The notes: a model not told the origin generated them from the letters alone. A DNA stretch of 64,000 bases from Hermatobates lingyangjiaoensis (GCA_026182355.1 JAPFBL010000370.1:248001-312000), one strand, 5' to 3'. Numbered from the stretch's first letter, positions 44,804-55,619 are shown. Translations and numbers: made by a program.

Positions 44804-44851
44804 AGATGTAGTATTTATATTACATCTTAATGTAATATAAATACTACATCT
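44804..44851. repeat. perfect 22-bp-arm hairpin
   Basis: Arms 44804-44825 and 44830-44851 (AGATGTAGTATTTATATTAC plus two bases, and its complement) are fully complementary around the loop CTTA. No ribozyme core. Confidence 0.9.
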
Positions 44852-44964
44852 CACTTATAATGCATATATTATAATTATTATAAATAAGTATAAAACAAAT
44901 AAGTTATAAGTATAACTTATAATAAATATAAGTAGAAACAAATAATTTATAATTATAAACAAAT

Positions 44965-45165
44965 AAGTATATTGTTTGTTTTGATCAAGGAAAACAAATA
45001 CATGTGGGTTCAAATTGAACGTAATTGTTGTTTTCTGAACGTAATTGTAGATGTGAACCTGAAGAAGAACACTATGTGTTCGAAACGCGTTGTTAGTTTT
45101 GACATAAACCTCTTTATTTTGTGTGGGGACGTAATTTTTAAAAATCCCCATCATGAACTATATAA
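44965..45165 (+). mobile_element. family D single arm, subfamily with GTAATTTTTAAAA end
   Basis: Contains the best family D motif, then TTAGTTTTGACATAAACC, TGTGTGGGGACGTAATTTTT. The same subfamily is at 62.88-63.07 kb. No inverted partner. Confidence 0.65.
45056..45094 (+). ncRNA. hammerhead-like ribozyme motif, family D
   Basis: AAC (45056-45058), CTGAAGA (45059-45065), extra A, hairpin GAACAC-TAT-GTGTTC (45067-45081), GAA (45082-45084), palindrome ACGCGT (45085-45090), T (45091), GTT (45092-45094) pairing with AAC. All elements of a minimal hammerhead are present except a closed stem III loop. Confidence 0.65.
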
Positions 45166-45169
45166 ACAT

Positions 45170-45480
45170 GAACAGATGCGCCATAAATCTCTTGTAACCT
45201 AACGTCTACTTATCTTGTATATATGTTTATCCTATCATTATTATTATATATGATTGTTATATTATCATATATAAAATTAAATTAAAATTAAATCAATACT
45301 TGATAAAGTGATCAATTTGCGACCAATCAGACTTATGGGTTCTTTGATTTTGAATTAATTTTGTAAATAAATAAATTTTGTAACTGAGGGTAGTTATACA
45401 TTTATATTATTTACAAATTATATTTGAAGAATACTTCGATAGCTATTTTTGTGTGAGATGTCTAAGTAGTTTTCTTCATA
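45170..45480 (+). repeat. triplicated direct repeat, copy 2 (longer)
   Basis: Besides the 43725 block this copy includes an upstream part (TAAATCTCTTGTAAC, GTACTTATCTT-like) that recurs before copy 3 at 45975-46080. Copies 2 and 3 thus form a direct duplication of about 300 bp, 0.8 kb apart. Confidence 0.7.
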
Positions 45481-45970
45481 ACTTTTTGGGTTTTTTCACA
45501 TTTCGTTAGCTTTCAAATTAAACTTTTTTTTTTTTTTTTTTTTTGTAGAGACGTATTTTTTGAAAATCCCCAATAATTTTAATATACGATGAAGTATCTA
45601 CTTCCTTGATGAAGTTTATAGTTTTGAAAAGTTGGTTTCTATATGAGGAATCTAAAAATTCATATAGAAGTTTAGAAAACGAACATTACTCTGTAAAAAT
45701 TCCTCTGACTTAAAAGATAATATGCCCAGAGATTTATATGTCGTTTCGGACATATATAAGAAACATGTTCAGCCATGAAACTTAATAAGTTACAAATGGT
45801 TCATGAGCAGCTCTTTAACTGCGAGAATTTTAACTGTAGCAACAGTTCAACTTTACTCTCAATGTATGATTTTTTACGATTATGTCTAGGATTGATATTC
45901 GATTTGAGGATATAAACCAGGCGTGGTCACACTTTTATATATCATGAGCCAAATTTTCTGCATAGGGTTT
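45480..45970. other. AT-rich spacer between repeats
   Basis: Poly-T at 45526-45545, then family D-like GTAGAGACGTATTTTTTGAA and CCCCAATAA. No gene. Confidence 0.4.
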
Positions 45971-45974
45971 CAGA

Positions 45975-46235
45975 TGCACCTTAAATCTCTTGTAACACAT
46001 GTACTTATCTTATATATACATATAACATTGTTTTATATATGATTATTATATGTTCAAAATATTAAATTCAAGAAAATCAAAGCAATACTTGATAAAGTTG
46101 ATCAACTTTATGCATCTAATGAGACTTTTGAGGTTCTTTGATTTTGATCATTTACTTTGTAAATAATATATATTTGTTAACTGAGAGTTCTTACACAGTT
46201 ATATTACTTGCAAATTATATTTGAAATATACTTCA
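45975..46235 (+). repeat. triplicated direct repeat, copy 3
   Basis: TTAAATCTCTTGTAACACAT, then CAATACTTGATAAAGTTGAT and AGGTTCTTTGATTTTGATCA. More diverged than copies 1 and 2. Confidence 0.65.
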
Positions 46236-46890
46236 AATTGGAATCAGTTAGTTGCGAACTCGTTATAATTTTCATAAGTTTCATGGATGAATATGCTTCC
46301 ATATTCATGGAATAAAATTCCATTGATTTTTTTTTTTTTTCAAATGAATTGATCCAGCAAATCTTCTTGGAGGCATATTTTGTTGAAATGTGCCGCAGCT
46401 TTGGCATTTACGACTTTCAAATGTTGAAATATACCGCAACATATAAACAATATGAAAATGGATTGTTACAACTTATTTATATTACAATTATATATATATA
46501 TATATATAGATTGATAAAAGTATCGACCGTAGAATAGAAACAAAACTATAGTTTATCAAGACTCGGTCAGTTCTTCAGATTCAAATTAAACTCTCATTGC
46601 CAACGTTTCGGTCCTTATTTAAAACCTTTTTCATAGGCAGACATATAAATTTTGAAACAGAAAAACTAAGTATTACATTACAAATTATTTTACAAAAAAA
46701 ATTATATTTTTTATATATTATATATAAAATTGTTATAAATTATATAACAATTATATTTGCAAATTATATTTGCAAATTGGAAATAAATATTAAAATATAC
46801 TTCAAATTGGAATCAGTTAGTTGCGAACTCGTTATAATTTTCATAAGTTTCATGGATGAATATGCTTCCATATTCATGGAATAAAATTTT
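46207..46890 (+). repeat. 95-bp direct repeat pair around a foldback arm
   Basis: The block from TACTTCAAATTGGAATCAGT to CCATATTCATGGAATAAAAT lies at about 46228-46320 (outside the foldback) and again at about 46799-46888 (inside it), virtually identical. It looks like a host segment duplicated during insertion or repair. Confidence 0.75.
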
Positions 46891-47086
46891 GATTTAAGTC
46901 AGGGAAATTTTCAATTACAAAATTGAAATACATAAAATTTCATTTTGTTTGATTAATTAAGCATATCTAAACTGGAAACAGATTAATGAGAAGAAAATAA
47001 CTTTCTTTAAAGGATATTCATGAAATATGGAAATAACTAACAAATAAACAATACTTTAAGCTTAATTCATCTGTATCTCTAGGAAA

Positions 47087-47230
47087 CAGTGCGCCACACC
47101 TAATCATACAGTGTGCCACACCTAATCATAAAGTGCACCATACCTAATCATAAAGTGCGCCACACCTAATCATACAGTGCGCCAAACCTAATCATATAGT
47201 GCGCCACACCTAATCATAAAGTGCACCACA
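47087..47230 (+). repeat. 22-bp tandem repeat, about six units
   Basis: Units of CAGTGCGCCACACCTAATCA plus TA, varying at a few bases (GTGTGCC, GTGCACC, GCCAAACC). This is a local expansion inside the foldback spacer. Confidence 0.93.
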
Positions 47231-47703
47231 TTTGGCGCAATTGTCATAGGTTGTACACCCCTTGTTTGAACCATTGAGAACATTTTCATTTTAATGTGAT
47301 TTAGTCAAATGAATTAGATGTCTTGATTTCAAACTAATGAAATGTATACGATGTAGACCTTGGAATGTCATTTATTATGGTTTCGAAATGTCGCAAGCAT
47401 AGAGATAATCCCCCCGGCAGTGTTTCCGGTGTAAATACTGCTCGAGTGCTGAACCAAAGGTTTATCTATAAAACTACAAATGAGTCATCACCTTCACTCT
47501 AAAACCTTTGTTATTGTTTACTACTTAAAAATGAATATAATCATATTTAGCTAGTTATTGAAAAGTAAATGTGATTTCAAAGTTATTTTTTAAAACCTAA
47601 CTTTATTTATTCTCGCACAAAGAAAAATCCACATACTATTTTTTTTTTGTAAAATAATTTGTAATGTAATACTTAGTTTTTCTGTTTCAAAATTTATACG
47701 TCT

Positions 47704-47743
47704 GCCTATGAAAAAGGTTTTAAATAAGGACCGAAACGTTGGC
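47704..47743 (+). ncRNA. variant hammerhead-like motif, family J
   Basis: GCC (47704-47706), TATGAAAAA in place of CTGANGA, hairpin GGTT...GACC (47716-47732), GAA, palindrome ACGT (47736-47739), T, GGC (47741-47743) pairing with GCC. Stems and the 3' half are standard; the 5' core is not, yet the same variant recurs in every E/J copy seen. Confidence 0.5.
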
Positions 47744-48029
47744 AATGAGAGTTTAATTTGAATCTGAAGAACTGACCGAGTCTTGATAAACTTTAGTTTT
47801 GTTTCTATTCTACGGTCGATACTTTTATCAATCTATATATATATATATATATAATATTTTATACAATTGTAATATAAATAAGTTGTAACAATCCATTTTC
47901 ATATTGTTTATATGTTGCGGTATATTTCAACATTTGAAAGTCGTAAATGCCAAAGCTGCGGCACATTTCAACAAAATATGCCTCCAAGAAGATTTGCTGG
48001 ATCAATTCATTTGAAAAAAAAAAAAAACT

Positions 48030-50030
48030 TGGTGGTGATATTTGTTCTAAATATAACAATAGTAATAGTTATTTCAGACAAACTTGAGATACCTTTTCAC
48101 TGCTCTCCGGGACAAAAATGAAATTCCTGGTAGATGACCCTGTTATAATACTAGAAATAACTGAGCTACTAAGTAAGAAGTTTAGGGTGTCCTATGGAAT
48201 AGTAAATTAAAGTAATATTACAAGATTGAATAAAGCAAATAGTAAACTATGAAAAATACTATACTAAAAAAATAGTATAGGTGAAGTATTTAATAGAATG
48301 TTGTTTTGAAATTGAAACGTTTAGTATAGATGAAAGTAAATTATTCAAATGAAAAAAGAAATACTATAATTTACTATCTTTTATATATATAGATAAATTA
48401 TTTTTCAAATTAAAAAAAAACTGACTATAAATCAAATGATATTACTAAAGTATAATTTCATTGAATGGTTTTGAAATATCATAAAAAAAAAATGGTTTGA
48501 TATGCAAGTGAAGATAAGTTTCTTTGAAGAATGTCATAATTATGGAACAGTACATATATGTGTGAAGGAAGTCAAAGAACAAAATAAAAACTTCTGTTTT
48601 TCACGGAGTCATTAAGCAGTCTGATAACAGAATGATAAGATAAAGGGGAAATCAGTCAAAAAAAAAAATTTCCCGCTAATTATAACCAAAATAACTTTAA
48701 ACTTAGGAAATATGGGCAATATTTAAAACAAAAAAAAATCCGATTTATTTATTTATTGTCAGAAAAAGCGAATGTATTTTTATTATTACTAAATAGTAAT
48801 ATTGGCAATAATTATTTTCATATGTATTATATGTTGAGTACATAAAACAAATGTTTATTTAATTCAATTGTAAATAAATTTCTTGTTACGCATAATGCAC
48901 CAGGTATTCAGTAGTGCAGGAAGGATGACACGGGGGGCATTTTGAAGAGATAAAAATAGAAAATAAAAAAGAATAAAATAATCAAAAACTAACAAAAAAC
49001 TGAAATTTTTTACTAAATTTGCTAAATTTTTTACTACTCATTTTATAGTAAAATGAGTTTTTAAGGTAGAAATTGTTTTTATGTTTTATTTGTGTGATAG
49101 TGTTTTTAAATGGATTTTCAACTGTATTATTTGCAAATTAATAAATAAATTTATTTTATATTTTTCAAAACTAGTTTTTTAATGGGGTTTGAAAATTTAT
49201 TATATTTATTTGCATAGTTAGTTAATTTAATTTAACCATTTTTTTTTTAACGATTTGAATTATACGTTTCTGTTTTGGAAAAAAAATTTTTGGTTTTCTT
49301 TGATCATGACCGTATATGTAAAGGAGTACTGTAATAAGATGAAAGTTTATGGACTATTAACAGCAGTCTAAAATTATATCCTTGATTATAATTCTATGAA
49401 AATAAATATTTTTAGGACTTCATGAATGGCCAGTGCTGGGGGGGGCAAATTTTACGACCACCCAGGGTGGTAAAAACAGTTGCTGCGCCACTATTGCAAG
49501 AAATATGCCTATTTCATTATTATTCCTCTTATTACTGCTTTGTCACAGCCGTAATCAAGTATCGAATTTCATATAATATATTTTATTCCATGTTCATTAT
49601 ACAACAAGTGCCGCTTATTAAAGACTTTTTTCTCTATTTGATTTTTTTCCCTTTTTCTTTTAATTCTAGTTTAAAAATAAAACATTCCGCTATTTTATAA
49701 TGCTAATTGCCTGATATATAGTTAGTTCACAGAGTTATATTTTACGTTGTTTTGTTGTAAATGGAACACTTAATGCGCAAGATTAAAATGTAAATCTAAA
49801 GCAAATATGCATATTCAATATCTATAGGGTTAATGAATATCAAATAGATCCATAAATAAATGTATATCCCACTATTTCTTTTCCAGTTTTGATGAAATGT
49901 TTAAATTGTTTATCTCATAAATTATTTCTATATTTTTTTTAAAAAAAAAAAATCTTTTGATACTCTAAATTAATATTTAATTCAGTACTTATGTAAGGCA
50001 ATACTTTAAGATTCTCATACTGTGATAAGT
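48030..50030. other. AT-rich region, no gene seen
   Basis: Two short GC-rich patches with poly-G: 48900-48945 (CAGTAGTGCAGGAAGGATGA, CACGGGGGGCA) and 49425-49495 (CCAGTGCTGGGGGGGGCAAA, then CACCCAGGGTGG). They may be the ends of one DNA transposon of about 0.6 kb, but the ends are not clearly complementary. The frame 49422-49700 is not recognised. Confidence 0.4.
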
Positions 50031-50201
50031 AAATAATACAAAGTCTCCATACAAAAAAAGTTTTTTTAATTCTAACAACGCGTTTCGAACACTTCATTCA
50101 TGTTCATCATCAAGTAAACATGTAAAGTACAAATTACAAATTAAAAGTTACAAAAATTTATATAAAATAAAATTGTATTTACTTATTTTATTAGTTTAGA
50201 T

Positions 50202-50651
50202 CAGTGTTTCCCAAAGTGGGCGGTACCGCCCCCCTGGGGGCGGTGCTTTGATATCGGGGGGCGCTAATGCAAAAAGAGTTAGGGATTCTATTTCTATAAA
50301 GTGAAAATATTCATGCAATATAATTTCTAAATTTATGTGAAAACACCACATTAAACTTCTAGGAAAAGGTTTCTTAAAATTATTTGTTTTGATAATTCAT
50401 TTTTATGTTAAAAGTATATTCTCATCCAAGTTTCTTTTATCGTGTATTAATTCTTTTGCTTAAATATGCTATGAAACAAGACATATATTAGATTACAAAT
50501 AAATATTCGATTAGTCATTATATTAATTTAATTATTAAAATATTACTCATTTCGTTGTTTAGTCTAAGATTCTGATGATTATTGAGGAGTGTTGAGTATA
50601 GGTTTACGGAACCCAAGGGGGCGGTCGCTCGAAAAAGTTTGGGAAACACTG
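50202..50651. mobile_element. hAT-type MITE
   Basis: Terminal repeats CAGTGTTTCCCAAA and TTTGGGAAACACTG are perfect; next come GGGCGG-rich shoulders. The 8-bp flanks GTTTAGAT (50194-50201) and GTTTAGTG (50652-50659) match at 6 of 8. 450 bp, no frame. Ends like these are typical of hAT elements. Confidence 0.88.
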
Positions 50652-51047
50652 GTTTAGTGGGACCAAAACGAATCTAGTATTTCGCAGGTCTTGATGAGTC
50701 CATGTGTGAGGTTATTAGAAGGTCCAGTCACTCGCTACCCAGCGAAGCCTTTATTATTCCGCCAGTAGGTAATAGAGGTTGCTGAGAACTTTATGGCCAA
50801 CGTCTTGTCAATAAGTTTGCCTAAAAACAAACTTAAATGGTGAATGGTTGACAAAAGTGAATGGTTGAAACACTATTGATCACCATTGTGACATACTAAT
50901 CATATACCTTGCTCCGGACAACTCATAGAAACCAATTATTTTATTGTATACAATTCCGATTTATTTATAATTTGTCACTGTACATGTTCACTTGATGATG
51001 AACACAAAGTGTTCGAAACGCGTAGTTTAAATTAAAAAAAACTTTTT

Positions 51048-51214
51048 TATGGAATGAAATTGAATTGAAAATTCTTTATTAAGGGAGTACTCCTAATTTA
51101 CATATTTCTGGGGTAGTCGTACGGGGGACGCTAAATGTTCCGCATTGACCTTTTCCCCCTATAGTACATGTATCTTATAAACTAATAACTTAATCCTAAA
51201 TTTAAACAAAAAAA
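51048..51214 (-). mobile_element. LINE 3' end fragment (candidate)
   Basis: On the minus strand it runs through GTACTATAGGGGGAAAAGG and GCGTCCCCCGTACGACTACC to AATAAAGAATTTTCAATTCA and ATTTCATT. An AATAAAG followed by short AT repeats is typical of non-LTR element tails. It interrupts the family D right arm cleanly, so its limits are well placed; the clade is unknown. Confidence 0.55.
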
Positions 51215-51299
51215 CAACTTCTTTTATACGGATACTTTGTATTATTCATTTATACCAGGATGAGTAAATACCATACAATCTGTAAGTCAATACAGATTG

Positions 51300-51590
51300 C
51301 AAAGCTAATGACTTAAAATCATATTTTTTGAAAGGTACGATTACATTCCAAAGTTAGCTTTTTTGACAATTCTTTGTAACATCAGAAATAGATAACAAAC
51401 AGTATTTTGTAATCTCATCTAATGTTAATTGATTTTGAAGTCCCTTACAACAAACATTTCTTAAATGGGACGCCAATAATATACATATAGAATAAAACAA
51501 CCAATTCGAAAGTATCCCTAATTGTTGTTTAAACGGAAGTCCTGTGTACAAGACATATTAGACAATATGTGATAATCATATATGTATATA
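51300..51590. other. spacer
   Basis: A 65-codon minus-strand frame (51354-51551) is not recognised. No repeats assigned. Confidence 0.35.
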
Positions 51591-51860
51591 TATAAAGATT
51601 TCACATAAACACGTGAAATAACAATCAATGATCAAACCAGAATAAGAAATGGGAAAACAAGACTAAGATCTTTCAACCGTAACAAGCAGTCTTCGTCAGA
51701 GTTGGGTTTTTGACTCTGACGAAGACCGCTTGTTACGGTTGAAAGATCTTAGTCTTGTTTTCCCATTTCATATTGTGGTTTGATCAGTGATTGTTATTTT
51801 ACGTGTTCATGTGAAATCTTGTTATACATACATATATATATATATATAATATATATATAT
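51590..51860. mobile_element. family A foldback
   Basis: Very tight: the centre is only GTTGGGTTTT. The plus motif at about 51710-51752 is intact (GACT, CTGACGA, ACCG / CGGT, GAAAGATCTT, AGTC). The left copy has one change (CAGTC for CGGTC). TA tracts follow. Confidence 0.82.
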
Positions 51861-51864
51861 ATTT

Positions 51865-52340
51865 TATTTTGTGTATGATGGCAGCAAATCTTCACGTAAA
51901 CATGTTTCATTAAAGTACACAACAGCCTCTGTGTTGACGACTTTTACGCTGGTCTGCTCCAATTTACGAACAACCTTGCGGTGGGCTGGTGTTAAAAGCC
52001 ATATTAATTGGCCAAGAGACATCTTAATTTGGCATGAGCAGATGTAAAAAGAAAATCACAACTTCCAGACGAAAGTTATTTACACTAACCCGATGATGAC
52101 TTGTGTAAAAGTCGAAAGCTTGTTCGTGCGCGTTTTAACTTTTGTAAGTACTTGTTTTTGTCACTGTAATTGTTTTTATTTCCGTATTTGTTTTTAATTC
52201 ATTGTAATTGTTGTTGTTTCTTATTTGTATTTAGTGTCGTATTAAAAAGTTTTGCCTTTCGTCTGGAAGTTGTGATTTTCTTTTTACATCTGCTCATGCC
52301 AAATTAAGATGTCTCTTGGCCAATGTATATATATATATAT
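51865..52340. mobile_element. family I foldback with ORF fragment
   Basis: The left arm (TTAATTGGCCAAGAGACATC, AAAAGAAAATCACAACTTCC at 52005-52070) mirrors 52255-52325. Minus-strand text at 51880-51990 reads KVVNTEAVVYFNETCLREDLLPSY, the same peptide block as at 1.6 and 47.97 kb. Flanked by TA tracts. The plus motif is listed. Confidence 0.7.
52087..52124 (+). ncRNA. hammerhead-like motif, family I
   Basis: AAC (52087-52089), CCGATGA (52090-52096; second core base C), extra T, hairpin GACTT-GTGTAA-AAGTC (52098-52113), GAA, palindrome AGCT (52117-52120), T, GTT (52122-52124) pairing with AAC. Confidence 0.58.
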
Positions 52341-52505
52341 ATACGAGTTCGAGATTAACAAAGAGCAACACACAAAGTAGGGAAACACACTTACAGACTC
52401 AAATTTTCGGGTAATCCGTCTTCAGGAGAAAAGAGAATGGGAGACCAAGCACGGGTAGACGCAACGGCAAGTAACCCGTTATATAAATATATATATATAT
52501 ACATT
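52340..52505 (-). mobile_element. family B left half-arm
   Basis: AACAAAGAGCAACACACAAA, then ACTCAAATTTTCGGG, TAATCCGTCTTCAGGAG: a minus motif with hairpin GGAT / ATTACC type. It stops at a TA tract without a right arm. Subfamily of 4378. Confidence 0.6.
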
Positions 52506-52689
52506 GAGGCCAAACTACTTATGAAAAAGTAAAGTACATAGGGTTCAGAACAGAAAAAGGATATTCTAATATGGTTATATCAGATAATAATCATAGTATA
52601 TCTTCTGTTCTGTTCTATGTTCTACATTTCAATTATACGATTTGCATATTAAATAATTGATATGATCATTTTATTATATAAATCCATCC

Positions 52690-52815
52690 TACTACAAGTA
52701 GTCCTACATGAAGGTGCAGTTTGTTCAAAACCGGTCGGACGACTACAGCAATGATTCATGAGCTATGACGAATTTATTTAATAACATCGTGTTTACTAAC
52801 CTCTATGATAGTAAC
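52690..52815 (+). mobile_element. family G relic
   Basis: CTACATGAAGGTGCAG, TTCAAAACCGGTCGG, CAGCAATGATTCATGAG and ACTAACCTCTATGATAGTAA correspond to a family G arm with a lost stem II. Confidence 0.45.
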
Positions 52816-52827
52816 ACTACGCATGTA

Positions 52828-52880
52828 TTTAATCTTAAAGATGTACCGTATCAACGTTTAGTCAATCTTTAAGATTAAAA
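52828..52880. repeat. 13-bp-arm hairpin
   Basis: TTAATCTTAAAGAT and its complement ATCTTTAAGATTAA flank about 25 bases. Confidence 0.65.
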
Positions 52881-53078
52881 TCAAACTATCAATATACATG
52901 TTTATATTTATTTTACAATATTTTTTTATAGGCTAAAAAAATGCAAGAAATATGAAATTATAAAGTAAACATATTTGGATTATAGAATAAAAAAAAGGAC
53001 TATTGAATTTATATTACAAGCCCAAAGGTATGAATATGAAGCAACGGTGATTACAGAACGGGATCTTGAAGTGTGCTA

Positions 53079-53352
53079 ATATGATTATTTTCATACAGTT
53101 AATCGATAGGTAACTGTGAAACGAATTTTCACTAAACTAACAAAGACAATTTTTAATTCAATTCAGCAGTTTTTCTCTAAATTAATATAAAATAATTATA
53201 TAAATTATAATATATTTTTAATATAAATCTCTGGAGAAATCATACAAGCTCAAGTATACTTAATTAAGTATTAAGAATACTTAATACAGGTAAATATATA
53301 GAATTCAGATTGTTACAATAACAACGATAAATTGTCAGGATTCATATATATA

Positions 53353-53401
<49 letters not shown>

Positions 53402-53693
53402 CAAATTCAATAATATATAAACCGTTGGATAGAATAGGTGTATAATGTAATCGGGATTCGGTCATTTTTCAGGATCAAAATCAAACACTCTCAATGCAAT
53501 GTTGGGCATTGAGAGTTTGATTTTGATCTGGAAATTGACCGAATCCCGATTACATTATACACCTATATATATATCAGTTAGGCTTTTGACTCTGACGAAG
53601 ACCGCTTGTTACGGTTGAAAGATCTTAGTCTTGTTTTCCCATTTCTTATTGTGGTTTGATCATTGATTGTTGTTTCACGTGTTTATGTGAAAT

Positions 53694-53738
<45 letters not shown>

Positions 53739-53955
53739 TTCTTAATTATTAAGAATAATTAAGTATTATTCTTAATGCTTAATTAAGTATACTTGACCTT
53801 GTATGATTTCTCCAGAGATTTATATTATAATTGATATAATTATTTTATATTAATTTAGAGAAAAATTGTTGAATTGAATTGAAAAATGTCTTTGTTAGTT
53901 TAGTGAAAATTCGTTTCACAGTTACCTATCGATTAACTGTATGAAAATAATCAGA
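53079..53955. mobile_element. large inverted repeat containing family E and A pieces
   Basis: Arms 53079-53290 and 53748-53955 (about 210 bp, starting GATTATTTTCATACAG and including ACTAACAAAGACA and CTCTGGAGAAATCATACAAG) are complementary with few differences. Between them: TA, a family E foldback (53400-53570), a family A right half-arm (53575-53700), TA. Probably element insertions into a TA centre of an older foldback. Confidence 0.75.
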
Positions 53956-54224
53956 ATTCACACCTACATTATTTCAAGCATTGTCAGTACCACTTGAAGA
54001 AATAAAACGCGCAAAGCTGGTCGGCCGTTGAAACGATTCTCGTGGTATGACAGATTTTTATAATAAAATTATCTTTATTGTCCTCTATCCTAAAAATAAT
54101 ACGCTTGCATTTGTGCATTCTAGAGTATTTTCGCTAAATTTCAAGTAAAGCAAAATTTATTAGAATTAAATAATGAAATAAAAACGAATAATAAGAAATA
54201 AGAAACACGAATGAAAAACATATA

Positions 54225-54295
54225 CTAAGGCATACATTCAACATTTCGACCATTTTAATGGTCATCCTTAGGAAAGGAAATTAAACGGAGAGAAG
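54225..54295 (-). ncRNA. hammerhead-like motif (family Q)
   Basis: Minus strand: CTAAGGA (core with two changes), T, hairpin GACCATT-AAA-ATGGTC type (perfect), GAA, then ATGTTG. Stem III is not palindromic. Single copy. Confidence 0.4.
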
Positions 54296-54324
54296 ACGAA
54301 TTCCAACTCTATTATAAATATGTA

Positions 54325-54545
54325 TATGATCAAACCACAAAAAGAAATTGGAAAAAAAGACTAAGATCTTTTAACCATAAACAAGCGGTTTTCGTCAGAG
54401 ACAAAAAAAAACAATTGACCAAAAAACCTGAGTTGGGTTTTTGACTCTGACAAAGACCGCTTGTTACGGTTGAAACATCTTAGTCTTTTTTTTTTTTCAT
54501 TTTATATTGTGCTTTGATCATTGATATATATATATATATATATAA
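54325..54545. mobile_element. family A foldback
   Basis: Left arm decayed (CATAAACAAGCGGTTTTCG); right arm CTGACAA (G8 changed) then GAAACATCTTAG. Inactive copy. TA tract to 54541. Confidence 0.78.
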
Positions 54546-54757
54546 AGCTTTCACATAAACACGTGAAATAACAATCAATGATCAAACCACAATAAGAAAT
54601 GGGAAAACGTGACTAAGATCTTTCAACCGTAACAAGCGGTCTTTGTTAGAGTCAAAACCCAACTCTGCTGGGTTTTTGACTCTGACGAAGACCGCTTGTT
54701 ACGGTTGAAAGATCTTAGTCTTGTTTTCCCATTTCTTATTGTGGTTTGATCATTGAT

Positions 54758-54770
<13 letters not shown>
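54545..54770. mobile_element. family A foldback
   Basis: Adjoins the previous copy across a TA tract. The right arm has an intact motif (CTGACGA at about 54679, GAAAGATCTTAGTC); the left has TTGTTAGAG for TCGTCAGAG. Loop AACTCTGCTGG. Confidence 0.82.
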
Positions 54771-54809
<39 letters not shown>

Positions 54810-54813
<4 letters not shown>

Positions 54814-54900
54814 TCGTTATCAGCCTTTGGAGCGATTCACTTCTTTTCCTGAAGACGAGGACATCGAAATATAGTAGTGATTTCAGTGGTTTCCTTTCTA
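54810..54900 (+). ncRNA. degenerate hammerhead-like motif after TA tract
   Basis: CTGAAGA (about 54850), C, GAGGACATC, GAA, palindrome ATAT, A. Stem II is only 2 bp. Resembles a family C/B hybrid. Confidence 0.35.
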
Positions 54901-54926
54901 TGTGTTCTTTTTTAAATTCTAGTTTA

Positions 54927-55190
54927 TATATATATATATATATATATGATCAAACCACAATAAGAAATGGGAAAACAAGACTAAGATCTTTCAACCGCAA
55001 CAAGCGGTCCCCGTCAGAGTCAAAAACCCAACTGAGTCAAAAACCAAACTCAGTTGGGTTTTTGACTCTGACGGGACCGCTTGTTGCGGTTGAAAGATCT
55101 TAGTCTTGTTTTCCCATTTCTTATTGTGGTTTGATCATTGATTGTTGTTTCACGTGTTTATGTGAAATCTTTTTATATATATATATATAT
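54927..55190. mobile_element. family A foldback
   Basis: Arms carry compensating changes: the left reads CCGCAACAAGCGGTCCCCG and the right CTGACGGGACCGCTTGTTGCGGTT. The copy changed as a unit (gene conversion or copying from one arm). Third A copy in 0.9 kb. Confidence 0.82.
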
Positions 55191-55600
55191 AGTCTCAATT
55201 ATTATTGTATATAAAATACCTAAATGAACACGGTTCAAATACAGAGATTGGCACAGTCGGTTTCATATGCGATTATCATTATACAATGCTGTCTTAGGAA
55301 ATTTAAAAATTGATAAAAAACTGACCAATTAAAGCAGTTTTTATGTTACAACGCTAAATAGAGAGGAATTGAGAATCAATTAAGTATTGCCAAACAGTTT
55401 TTGATCAGAAATCTAGGATACTATTTGATTTATTACAGAGGATAACAGCCGTAAAAAAACTTGTAATTGTTTTATCGATTTAACTTAAGATAAAAAGTCA
55501 CTCCTAAAGGTATAACACTGGAAAGATCTATACAAACCTTTTCAATTTTGTTTATCCTTTTACTTGTAGTAGTAATTTCCTTGTTTATAGAGTCATATGT
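55190..55600. repeat. inverted copy of 35.25-35.64 kb
   Basis: TGAACACGGTTCAAATACAG, AGATTGGCA and CTGACCAATTAAAGCAGTTT, ATGTT, CTAAATAGAGAGGAATTGAG match the complement of 35.46-35.64 kb with divergence. Unassigned repeat of about 350 bp. Confidence 0.6.
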
Positions 55601-55619
55601 TTATTGTATATATATACAG

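Larger units (their letters stand above)
46335..48030. mobile_element. large composite foldback (families J and peptide block)
   Basis: The left arm 46335-46700 and right arm 47630-48030 are inverted copies. From outside inwards: peptide block (plus strand at 47950-48010 reads AAAHFNKICLQEDLLDQFI; minus on the left), TA tract, then family J with the motif at 47704-47743. The spacer contains the 95-bp repeat and the 22-bp array. Confidence 0.75.
50030..51290. mobile_element. family D foldback with nested MITE and LINE fragment
   Basis: Left arm with minus motif at about 50076-50115 (an extra CATTCATG has been inserted in the stem). Right arm with plus motif at about 50990-51025 (TTGATGA, T, GAACAC / GTGTTC, GAA, ACGCGT). 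The right arm is split at 51050 and resumes at about 51215 (ACTTCTTTTATACGGA). The hAT MITE sits in the spacer. Confidence 0.7.

Noticed and set aside
47087..47230. CRISPR-like direct repeats
   Set aside because: 22-bp units are head-to-tail with no spacers, in eukaryotic repeat DNA. The same holds for 28311-28376 and 35025-35105.
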